64,000 nucleotides of DNA, from assembly GCA_945902805.1 (NCBI GenBank), contig CAMDMZ010000011.1, forward strand, positions 46,266-110,265. The letters are read 5' to 3'. Under the pieces are notes generated by a model that did no database searches, was not told the origin of the DNA, and worked only from the letters and a program-made list of their open reading frames with translations. Of this stretch, positions 6,462 through 13,929 are shown one piece after another; the stretch's first letter is position 1; the number at the start of each line of letters is the position of its first letter. Source of the stretch: Propionivibrio dicarboxylicus (GTDB lineage: Bacteria; Pseudomonadota; Gammaproteobacteria; Burkholderiales; Rhodocyclaceae). Made by a program: the position numbers and the translations under genes.

Positions 6462-9022
6462 AGAAGCCCGACGTCACCATCCTTAATCCGGCACGCCGCA
6501 GCTTTCTGAAGACCACGGCGGCGGGAACAGCGCTGGCAACTTCCGGCGGCTTGCTCGAGATCGCGCTGGGGCAGAAGGATGCCCAGGCATTCGCCTATGA
6601 GCCGTATTACCGCGATGACCAGCTGACGACGGTCGTTACCTCGTGCGATCACAACTGCGGCTCGCGCCACATGCTGGTGGCGCACAAGAAAGGCAACGTC
6701 ATCGTGCGCCTTTCGTCGGATGACGGCCGTTACCAGGCTGGCGGGGAGTTCGGAAAGGACACGGTCGCCGAGCCGCAACTGCGCGCCTGCCTGAGGGGCC
6801 GCTCGTATCGCTCGCGCCTGTACTCCCCGGAGCGCCTGCTGTATCCGATGATGCGCGTCGGCGAGCGCGGCGAGGGAAAGTTCAAGCGCGTTTCCTGGGA
6901 TGAAGCGCTGGACCATGTCGCGAAGAAGATGGTCGAGCTGAAGACCAAGTATGGGCCGACCGCCATTCTCGACCAGGCCTATGCCGGCACCAGCTACGGT
7001 GTGCTGCACAAATCCGACCAGATCGAGGGTCTGCTGGCGCGCTTCCTCGGCATGTTCGGCTGCCGTACCAACTCGTGGTCGGTACCGAGCTACCAGGGGA
7101 CTACCTTCTCGTCCAACATGACCTTCGGCACCATCCAGGATGGCAACGAAGACGATGCCTTCGCCCACAGCAAGCTGATCATCATGTGGGGCTGGAATCC
7201 CGCCTATACCTTCCACGGCGGCAACACCTTCTACTACATGCGGATGGCAAAGCAGAACGGCTGCAAGTTCGTCGTCATCGATCCGCAATACACCGACTCC
7301 GCCGCCGCCTACGATGCATGGTGGATACCGATCAAGCCGAATACCGATGCCGCCATGCTGGCCGGCATGGCACATTACATCTTCCAGAACAATCTCCAAG
7401 ACCAGGCCTTCATTGACAAGTTCGTCCAGGGCATGGATGCCGGCACCATGCCGGACTGGGCGAAGGGGCAGGAAAGCTTCAAGGACTACATCATGGGCGT
7501 GCGCGACAAGACGCCCAAGACCCCGGAGTGGGCGGCAAAGATCTGCGGCGTGCCGGCGGCTGACATCAAGAAGCTGGCCGACATGTATGCGCGCACCAAG
7601 CCGGCCGCCCTGAAAGCCTCCTGGGGTCCGGGGCGCGCCGCGTTCGGCGAACAGTACAACCGCATGGCAGCCGCCGTGCAGGCGATGACCGGCAACATCG
7701 GCATCCTCGGTGGTTGCGCCGAAGGCGTCGGCAAGGGCTGGCATGCGGAGTCCGTCGCCTATCCCTATGACGACAACGCCAATCTGTGGTGGGCTTCGAT
7801 CAAGTCGGACCGCTGGGCGCACTGCGTGTTGAACTACCCGAACGTCAAGCGCGAGGAAATCGGCTGCTGGCCTCGCGAAGACGAACTCGACGGCAAGATT
7901 CCGAATATCAAAGCCATCTTCTGGCACGGTTCAGACTGGTTCAACCAGCTGACCAACATCAACAAGGAAATCGAGGCCATCAAGAAGCTGGAGCTGGTGG
8001 TCTGTTCGGATTCGACGATCACGCCGTCCGGCTTGTGGGCCGATGTGCTGTTGCCCATTGCGACTCACTTTGAACGCCATGACGTCGGTCTGCCCTGGTA
8101 CAAGGGCCACTACTACATCCACCGGCCGAAAGTGATCGAGCCGATGGGCGAATCCCGGACCGATTTTCAGGTCTATACGGAACTGGCCTACCGGCTGGAA
8201 AAGCTTGATCCGACCCTCAAGGATTTCGGTAAGCGCTACAACCCGCGTGCCGACCGCAGCTACTTCCAGAACCCCGACGCAACGGACGAAGCCTATCTGG
8301 TCGAGTGGTGGAAAAAGGTACAGCACCATCAGGGCGTCACCATGTCCTGGGAGGAGTTCAAGCGGCGCGGGGTATATAAATTTACCTTTGACAAGCCGCA
8401 TGTTGCCTTCCGTGAGCAGATTGAAAATGGCGTGCCATTCGATACATCGTCGGGGCGGATAGAGATTTTTTCCACCACACTGGCCAAGGTTACTGACTGG
8501 ACCAAGACCCAGTGGGGCTATCCGATTCCCGCGATCCCAAAATGGATCGAGCCCTTCGAATGGATGGGCCATCCAAAGATCAAGGAATATCCATTCCACA
8601 TGATCACGCCGCATCCGCGGCACCGCACCCATTCGATCTTCCACAACATCCCATGGCTGCGCGAAACCTTCCAGCAAGAGATCACGATCAATGCCAGCGA
8701 TGCGCGGCGCCTGAGTCTGGTGACTGGCGATATGGTGGAAGTCTGGAATGCGCGCGGCAGAATCGTGGTGCCGGTCTATGTCACCGAACGTTGCATGCCC
8801 GGCGTGGTTATCGTTTATGAAGGGTCATGGATGGATCTCGACAAGCAGGGTGTCGATCGCTCCGGAAATCCGGACTTCCTGACGGCGGACGAACCCAGCC
8901 CGGCCGGCGCCTTTGCGTACAACACCATCCTGGTCAACCTGAAGAAGACAACCATGGCCCATCGGCCGGGTTGGGATAGCGTGGCGACATCGCGTTCCTT
9001 CATCTTCCGGCGCGACGCGTGA
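6458..9022 (+). CDS. Tat-exported DMSO-reductase-family molybdopterin oxidoreductase, catalytic subunit
   Basis: 854 residues, close to DmsA length. A twin-arginine motif, RRSFLKT, sits at residues about 13-19. The N-terminal [4Fe-4S] region reads CDHNCGSRH (C63, C67, then His71 where DmsA has its third Cys), with the last ligand in ACLRGRS (C111). LRACLRGRS and the following SPERLLYPM closely match DmsA. The central region (SYQGTTFSSNMTFGT, MWGWNPAYT) and C-terminal molybdopterin-binding domain (MITPHPRHRTHS, INASDARRLSL) are intact. It would work as a periplasmic two-electron oxidoreductase with the FeS subunit directly downstream. The substrate cannot be read from sequence: sulfoxides including methionine sulfoxide, or sulfur or oxyanion compounds, are possible. 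Confidence 0.85.
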   Translation: MKKPDVTILNPARRSFLKTTAAGTALATSGGLLEIALGQKDAQAFAYEPYYRDDQLTTVVTSCDHNCGSRHMLVAHKKGNVIVRLSSDDGRYQAGGEFGKDTVAEPQLRACLRGRSYRSRLYSPERLLYPMMRVGERGEGKFKRVSWDEALDHVAKKMVELKTKYGPTAILDQAYAGTSYGVLHKSDQIEGLLARFLGMFGCRTNSWSVPSYQGTTFSSNMTFGTIQDGNEDDAFAHSKLIIMWGWNPAYTFHGGNTFYYMRMAKQNGCKFVVIDPQYTDSAAAYDAWWIPIKPNTDAAMLAGMAHYIFQNNLQDQAFIDKFVQGMDAGTMPDWAKGQESFKDYIMGVRDKTPKTPEWAAKICGVPAADIKKLADMYARTKPAALKASWGPGRAAFGEQYNRMAAAVQAMTGNIGILGGCAEGVGKGWHAESVAYPYDDNANLWWASIKSDRWAHCVLNYPNVKREEIGCWPREDELDGKIPNIKAIFWHGSDWFNQLTNINKEIEAIKKLELVVCSDSTITPSGLWADVLLPIATHFERHDVGLPWYKGHYYIHRPKVIEPMGESRTDFQVYTELAYRLEKLDPTLKDFGKRYNPRADRSYFQNPDATDEAYLVEWWKKVQHHQGVTMSWEEFKRRGVYKFTFDKPHVAFREQIENGVPFDTSSGRIEIFSTTLAKVTDWTKTQWGYPIPAIPKWIEPFEWMGHPKIKEYPFHMITPHPRHRTHSIFHNIPWLRETFQQEITINASDARRLSLVTGDMVEVWNARGRIVVPVYVTERCMPGVVIVYEGSWMDLDKQGVDRSGNPDFLTADEPSPAGAFAYNTILVNLKKTTMAHRPGWDSVATSRSFIFRRDA

Positions 9023-9032
9023 GGAGCCGACC

Positions 9033-9698
9033 ATGACCAACAAGCTCGACATGAAGAAAGTCAAGGTCGCCCTGGAACGCAAGGTGGCCCAGACCTACGA
9101 ACCCCTCAAGCCAGCCATGCAGTTTGGCTTCGTGCATCACAACGTAGACTGCATCGGTTGCCGCGCCTGCGAGATCGCCTGCAAGGACAAGAACGGTCTG
9201 CCGCCAGGCCCGCGCTTCCGTCGCGTGATGTACGTCGAAGGAGGAACCTATCCGGAGGTGTTTGCCTACAAGGTCAACATGTCCTGCAACCACTGCGCCG
9301 AGCCTGCCTGCCTGCCCACCTGCCCGACCGGGGCGATCTGGAAGCGGGCCAAGGACGGCATCGTGGATATCGATTCCACCTTGTGTATTGGTTGCCGCAA
9401 ATGCGAGGCGGCATGTCCTTATGGCGCGCCGCAGTGGAATCCGAAAGAGCAGATCATTCAAAAGTGCAACCTGTGCGTCGATGAGATCGACGCTGGTCGC
9501 AAGCCGTATTGCGTGATGGCCTGCATGATGCGTGTGCTGGATATTGGGCCGATAGACAAAATTTGGGCAGGCAAGCACAAGACCACGGCGGTAGGTCCGC
9601 ATGACGAAACCGTGCGCCAGGTGAAGAACATGGCGAATCCCGAGCTAACCATGCCGTCGATTGCCTTTGTTCCGCATCGCAAGGGCAAGATCAAATGA
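9033..9698 (+). CDS. DmsB-like electron-transfer subunit with four [4Fe-4S] clusters
   Basis: 221 residues, preceded by GAGGAG. It has four ferredoxin-type Cys groups: CIGCRACEIAC, CNHCAEPACLPTC, CIGCRKCEAAC and CNLC...C. The start of the fold, FGFVHHNVDCIGCRACE, resembles DmsB. There is no signal peptide, as expected for a subunit carried across the membrane with its Tat-tagged catalytic partner. It lies 10 nt after the catalytic gene and overlaps the chaperone gene by 4 nt. It would link the molybdenum site to the membrane or to the haem carriers. Confidence 0.9.
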   Translation: MTNKLDMKKVKVALERKVAQTYEPLKPAMQFGFVHHNVDCIGCRACEIACKDKNGLPPGPRFRRVMYVEGGTYPEVFAYKVNMSCNHCAEPACLPTCPTGAIWKRAKDGIVDIDSTLCIGCRKCEAACPYGAPQWNPKEQIIQKCNLCVDEIDAGRKPYCVMACMMRVLDIGPIDKIWAGKHKTTAVGPHDETVRQVKNMANPELTMPSIAFVPHRKGKIK

Positions 9699-10471
9699 TG
9701 CCGAGTGCGGAAGTCGCGCTGGCGTGGTCGGAGGATCTGGTCACCCTTGCTCTGCTACAGGATCGGGAGTTGACGCCGGCTGTGCTGGCGGAATTGAAAC
9801 TCATTGGTTTTCCAGACAATCTCAGCATGCTGCCGAAGGATGAGCGGCAACTCCAGGTTTTCGAGGGGATGCGGCAACTTGTTGCGGATCTTCCAGAAGC
9901 GCCGGACATGGCGTTCATGGATGATCTGGCAGCCGATTTCGCCGCCATCTATCTGACCGGTGCTCTCGATGTCTCACCATCCGAATCGTTCTGGCTTTCT
10001 GATGAGCGTCTGGTTTGCCAGGAGCCCATGTTCGACATGCGCAAGCTGTATGCGGCCGACGGTCTGGCCGTTCCCGACTGGCGCATGCGTCCAGACGATC
10101 ATCTGGTTTTCCAGCTTCAGTTCGTGGCCAGGCGACTGGAGCGGCTCGGTACCAAAAGCCTGGTTGACAATGGCCTGACGATCGATAACCAGTGGCGGTC
10201 GCTGGCGATGCTGCTCGATCATCACTTGCTGCGTTGGCTACCAGATTTCGCCAGCCGCGTTTCCGCACGGTGCGACACAGGGCTCTACGCCGCACTGGTC
10301 TTGTTGACCGAAGCCTGGTGCGAGCAGTTGCGCGACCTGGTTGCGTTGCATCTGGGCGAACTGCGGCCAAGCAAAGAGGAAATCGAGGCCATCCTGCGGT
10401 CGCATCCCGCAGACGAGGTGAAGGCGGAGCCCATCCGATTCATGCCTGGTATCGGCGGACCCAGCTGGTAA
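9695..10471 (+). CDS. TorD/DmsD-family molybdoenzyme maturation chaperone
   Basis: 258 residues, mostly helical, cytoplasmic. The middle (DDLAADFAAIYLTG, then SPSESFWLSDERLVCQEPM) and RPDDHLVFQLQFVARRL match the TorD-family core. Such proteins bind the Tat signal of the partner molybdoenzyme and guard cofactor insertion. Its position between the two FeS genes fits a dedicated chaperone for the 6458 product. ATGA overlap with the preceding gene. Confidence 0.85.
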   Translation: MMPSAEVALAWSEDLVTLALLQDRELTPAVLAELKLIGFPDNLSMLPKDERQLQVFEGMRQLVADLPEAPDMAFMDDLAADFAAIYLTGALDVSPSESFWLSDERLVCQEPMFDMRKLYAADGLAVPDWRMRPDDHLVFQLQFVARRLERLGTKSLVDNGLTIDNQWRSLAMLLDHHLLRWLPDFASRVSARCDTGLYAALVLLTEAWCEQLRDLVALHLGELRPSKEEIEAILRSHPADEVKAEPIRFMPGIGGPSW

Positions 10472-10550
10472 GGGCTATATCAATGATCCCGCTTCAATTC
10501 TCAATTTCATTTGAATGGCCGCTCCCGGTCAGGCACGGAGAAAGCACGTG

Positions 10551-11618
10551 ATGAGCAAAGATATGAGTTGTAACCCTGAGGGAGGATGTGCCTGCTCAGG
10601 GAAGAAAGCGGAGGCAGCCCCGGTCGAAAGCGTCAGTTCCCGGCGCAATTTTCTGAAGAGCGCGAGCATGTTGAGTGTCAACTCTTTGCTCGGTACTGCG
10701 GCCTTGATGACCATGTCCGACGATGCGCGGGCAAACACGGAATGGGCGGAATGGTTTCAGGGCAACTACCGGTTGATGAGCGATGAGGAGAAGGCTCTGG
10801 CAAGAGGGCGGCTCGAACGTCGCTATTCCCGCGAGTATGCCAAGACCGTGATCGTCGACGGCACGCCGGCGCAGGAAGGCGTTCTCATGGGCTATGCCTT
10901 GAACATCAAGAAGTGCATCGGTTGTCGTCGCTGTGCAAAGGCCTGCGTGGAGGAGAACAATCAGTCGCGGGGCAAAGATCAGGATATGGAGTGGATTCGC
11001 GTTCTCAAGATGGAGAAAGGCGAATTCAGCAAGGAAAAGATGAATCAGGGTTATCCCGAGGGCCTGGGAATACAGGTGGGCGGCAATGCCTATTCCCCGG
11101 CCGGCGTAGTGCTCGAGGGCGAGCATTACTACCAGGCCGATGCGGTGCCGGAAAAGGATTCGGTCTATATGCCGATCGCCTGCATGCAGTGCGAAAAGCC
11201 ACCCTGCGTGAAAGTCTGCCCGGTGCGCACCACCTACCGCGAGGCCGATGGTCCGGTCGTCATCGACTACAACTGGTGCATTGGTTGCCGCATGTGCATG
11301 TCGGCATGCCCCTACTGGGCGCGTCGCTTCAATTGGAGCGACCCTAACCTGCCCAAGGAAGCCATGAATCCAGTCACCCATTACCTTGGCAACCGGCCGC
11401 GTATGAAGGGCGTGGTCGAAAAGTGTACGTTCTGCATCCAGCGTACACGCAAGGGGCGCTATCCGGCTTGCGTTGAAGTATGCCCGGTGGGCGCCCGAAA
11501 GTTTGGCAATCTGCTCGATCCCGAAAGCGAAGTCAGCCGGATCATCGCGCGCAAGCATGTGTTTCGCCTGAAGGCGGAACAAAACACCTTTCCGAAGTTT
11601 TTCTATTTCATGGATTGA
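10551..11618 (+). CDS. Tat-exported ferredoxin-type protein (DsrO/HybA-like) with Cys-rich N-terminal tail
   Basis: 355 residues from the ATG at 10551, chosen for the upstream GGAG; the in-frame start at 10515 lacks one. A twin-arginine motif, SRRNFLKSAS, begins near residue 30 and is preceded by an unusual tail containing CNPEGGCACSGK. The mature part has four ferredoxin-like Cys groups (CIGCRRCAKAC, CMQCEKPPCVKVC, CIGCRMCMSAC, CTFC...C) and aligns in outline with the periplasmic FeS subunits that pair with NrfD-type membrane proteins. Together with the next two genes it forms an FeS-NrfD-cytochrome quinone module. The tail before the Tat motif is odd and could bind metal or be an artefact of start choice. 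Confidence 0.85.
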   Translation: MSKDMSCNPEGGCACSGKKAEAAPVESVSSRRNFLKSASMLSVNSLLGTAALMTMSDDARANTEWAEWFQGNYRLMSDEEKALARGRLERRYSREYAKTVIVDGTPAQEGVLMGYALNIKKCIGCRRCAKACVEENNQSRGKDQDMEWIRVLKMEKGEFSKEKMNQGYPEGLGIQVGGNAYSPAGVVLEGEHYYQADAVPEKDSVYMPIACMQCEKPPCVKVCPVRTTYREADGPVVIDYNWCIGCRMCMSACPYWARRFNWSDPNLPKEAMNPVTHYLGNRPRMKGVVEKCTFCIQRTRKGRYPACVEVCPVGARKFGNLLDPESEVSRIIARKHVFRLKAEQNTFPKFFYFMD

Positions 11619-11629
11619 GACGCGAGAAC

Positions 11630-12898
11630 ATGGACAAGCTGAAGCGGTTCGTCGTCGATTACGTGACTTACGTGGTGAAAGGCAGCCCGGCGTTCTATGC
11701 CTGGATCGCCTTCCTGTGCCTGCTCATTCTGGGCTTGTTGTACGGTACCTACCTGCATGCTGCCGACGGTTTGGGTTATACCGGTCTCACCAATCAGGTA
11801 CATGACGGTTTGTACCTGGCAAATTTCGTCTTTCTGGTCGGTATTGCGGCCGGAGCAGTGACCATCGTTTTCCCCGCCTACGTGTATCACCATAAGGCAC
11901 TTCACGCGGTAGCGGTGCTGGGCGAGATGCTGGCCATATCGGCGGTGCTGATGTGCATGCTGTTCATCGTCTCTCACATGGGACGGCCCGATCGTCTGTG
12001 GCACATGCTGCCGATCATCGGAATCTACAACATTCCCCATTCGATGCTGGCCTGGGACACCCTGGTGCTTCTGGGCTATCTATTCCTCAATTTTGTCGGT
12101 GGCTTCTACTATCTTTACAGGAAATACACCGGCCAGCCGTTGAATAACAAGTTCTACCTGCCGCTGATTTATGTCTCGATTGTCTGGGCACTAAGTATCC
12201 ATACAGTGACGGCATTTCTCCTCAACACCATGCCATCGCGGCCGATGTGGCACCACAGCATGATGCCGATCCGCTTCATCTCGACGGCCTTTGCGGCGGG
12301 ACCCTCGATGATCATCCTGATATTTCTGATCGTGCGTTCGAGGACCAAGCTCTGGATCGAGAATGCCGCCATCGATCAGTTGGCGACGATCATCACATAT
12401 TGTCTTGGCCTGGCGCTCTTCCTCACCCTGTCTGAAGTCGTTACCGAACTGTATGCCAATACGGAGCACGCTCTGGGGCTCAACTACCTGATGTTTGGCC
12501 TGCACGGCTTTACCGATCTGGTACCTTGGTTCTGGGGCTCGCTGATCGCCAGTATTGCCGCTTTCATGATCCTGCTGACGCCGTATTGGCGCAGCAATTA
12601 TCGTTTGCTGGCGCTGGCCTGCATCCTGGCTTTCTGTGGGATATGGGTGGAAAAGGGCATGGGCCTGCTGGTCCCCGGTTTCATACCGACGCCAATCGGC
12701 GAATTCACCCAGTACTTGCCGACCACGCTTGAAATTTTCGTCACTCTCGGTAACTGGGCAGTGGGCCTTTTGGTGCTGACGGTGTTGCTAAAAGGTGCCA
12801 TCGGCATCCAGCTGGGCGATATCGGCTATGCCCCGCCCACCCAAGGCAAGGTTCCCGTCGGAACTACCGGCATGGCCACTGCAGCCGAGCTGACATAA
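11630..12898 (+). CDS. NrfD/PsrC-family quinone-interacting membrane subunit
   Basis: 422 residues from the ATG at 11630 (the longer frame from 11480 overlaps the previous gene and is not hydrophobic). About ten transmembrane helices are visible, including FYAWIAFLCLLILGLLYG and YLANFVFLVGIAAGAVTIV. The long DsrP/HmcC-like form fits better than the short eight-helix NrfD. It contains no haem or FeS sites of its own. These subunits exchange electrons between the quinone pool and an attached FeS protein, here the product of 10551. The gene is 11 nt after that gene and 10 nt before the cytochrome. Confidence 0.88.
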   Translation: MDKLKRFVVDYVTYVVKGSPAFYAWIAFLCLLILGLLYGTYLHAADGLGYTGLTNQVHDGLYLANFVFLVGIAAGAVTIVFPAYVYHHKALHAVAVLGEMLAISAVLMCMLFIVSHMGRPDRLWHMLPIIGIYNIPHSMLAWDTLVLLGYLFLNFVGGFYYLYRKYTGQPLNNKFYLPLIYVSIVWALSIHTVTAFLLNTMPSRPMWHHSMMPIRFISTAFAAGPSMIILIFLIVRSRTKLWIENAAIDQLATIITYCLGLALFLTLSEVVTELYANTEHALGLNYLMFGLHGFTDLVPWFWGSLIASIAAFMILLTPYWRSNYRLLALACILAFCGIWVEKGMGLLVPGFIPTPIGEFTQYLPTTLEIFVTLGNWAVGLLVLTVLLKGAIGIQLGDIGYAPPTQGKVPVGTTGMATAAELT

Positions 12899-12908
12899 AG
12901 GAGTCGTC

Positions 12909-13685
12909 ATGAAAAACAATGTTTTCCTGCCGACATTCTTTTTGCTTTGGTGTGCCGGCTGGACCAGTGCGCTGGCCGATGAGGTCAAGTGTTTCGAAAG
13001 TCGCAAGGGTGCGTCGGAGGTGACCCAGCGGATGATCGGGGAAAACCTGCCCAACGTGAAATGCTCCCCCAAGACGGGTGCCGTACTGTGGTGGGGCGAT
13101 CCCTTCGACGGTACCGTCCCCATGGGCGACATGCCTATTGCCGATGCCGATTACACGCGCGGCAAGGCCTTAGTCAAGCCACGTTCGGACAAGGTTGGCC
13201 TGCTGCCGTTGTGCGGCAACACCTGCCATACCGGGGTGCTGCCGAGTGGCTTCCCGCAAAACAAGGATAGCCGGCAGCTCATCATGATGCATCAGGCCAT
13301 CGTACTTGATGCCACCAAATTGCCGCATGGCCGCAGTGCTATCTGGTGCCTTGACTGTCATCATCCCAAGGAACGCAACAAGCTGGTTGATCATCGTGAC
13401 AATCCGATCAGTTTCGACCAGCCGCAGAAGCTGTGCGGCAAATGCCACGGCGAAGTTTATCGGGACTGGCGAGAAGGAATCCACGGCAAGCGGATTGGTG
13501 AATGGGCCAGTACCGGTACCAAGCGCTGGTTTGTCTGCACGGAGTGCCACAATCCCCACAATGTCCAGCATGGCGAGCGCAACCGGGGAATTGCCCAGCA
13601 TCAGCCGGAAGTTGCGCCCGCGTTACCGAAGGGCATGAAGACGGCCGACCATGAGCGTCGGCATCATGACTCCGCGCGTCACTGA
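12909..13685 (+). CDS. Periplasmic multihaem c-type cytochrome
   Basis: 258 residues, ribosome site AAAGGAG, Sec signal peptide ending SALA. It contains three canonical haem sites (CLDCH, CGKCH, CTECH) and one spaced as C102-GNT-C106-H107, a CX3CH arrangement. If that Cys pair binds haem, this is a tetrahaem protein. A His-rich tail ends the protein. It is the last structural gene of the respiratory block and probably donates or accepts electrons for the FeS-NrfD module. The family is not recognised beyond multihaem cytochrome c. Confidence 0.8.
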   Translation: MKNNVFLPTFFLLWCAGWTSALADEVKCFESRKGASEVTQRMIGENLPNVKCSPKTGAVLWWGDPFDGTVPMGDMPIADADYTRGKALVKPRSDKVGLLPLCGNTCHTGVLPSGFPQNKDSRQLIMMHQAIVLDATKLPHGRSAIWCLDCHHPKERNKLVDHRDNPISFDQPQKLCGKCHGEVYRDWREGIHGKRIGEWASTGTKRWFVCTECHNPHNVQHGERNRGIAQHQPEVAPALPKGMKTADHERRHHDSARH

Positions 13686-13796
13686 GGATGATCCGGGCAA
13701 CGCAGGTTTCGGGATGGTGCTATCTTCCAACGTCCGGAGGGTCGATAGCATGGGTCGACCGATTTCCGGTTTCTGTTTCGGTCGCTGGCAAATAAC

Positions 13797-13898
13797 GTGA
13801 ATCGAAAAACGCAACTACTCAAGAACGCACTGTCGGCCCAGCTCGAAGCAGCCAGTGTTGGCGACCTGGCGGCGACTGTCGGGGCCATGGGCTTCTGA
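13797..13898 (+). CDS. Possible 33-residue small ORF upstream of the sensor kinase
   Basis: A GTG-started frame (begins NRKTQLLKNAL) ends with TGA 30 nt before the kinase start. It is compositionally protein-like and sits in the 243-bp gap after the cytochrome gene. No clear ribosome site and no homologue come to mind. It could be a leader peptide, a remnant, or chance. Confidence 0.2.
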   Translation: MNRKTQLLKNALSAQLEAASVGDLAATVGAMGF

Positions 13899-13909
13899 TC
13901 CATCATTGA

Positions 13910-13929
13910 TCAAGAAACGTCGTTCTTGA
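13910..13929. promoter_or_regulatory. Inverted repeat overlapping the kinase start codon
   Basis: TCAAGAA-N6-TTCTTGA, a perfect 7-bp dyad whose right arm ends on the A of the ATG. It may be an operator or a hairpin that hides the start codon. No good ribosome site is visible outside it. Confidence 0.4.

Noticed and set aside
6347..7927. 526-residue minus-strand frame over the molybdoenzyme gene
   Set aside because: It is a shadow of a GC-rich gene: no domain, no ribosome site, and the plus-strand gene is clearly real.
13786..13802. Sigma-54 promoter TGGCAAATAACGTGAA before the sensor kinase
   Set aside because: The -12 GC is missing at the required spacing.
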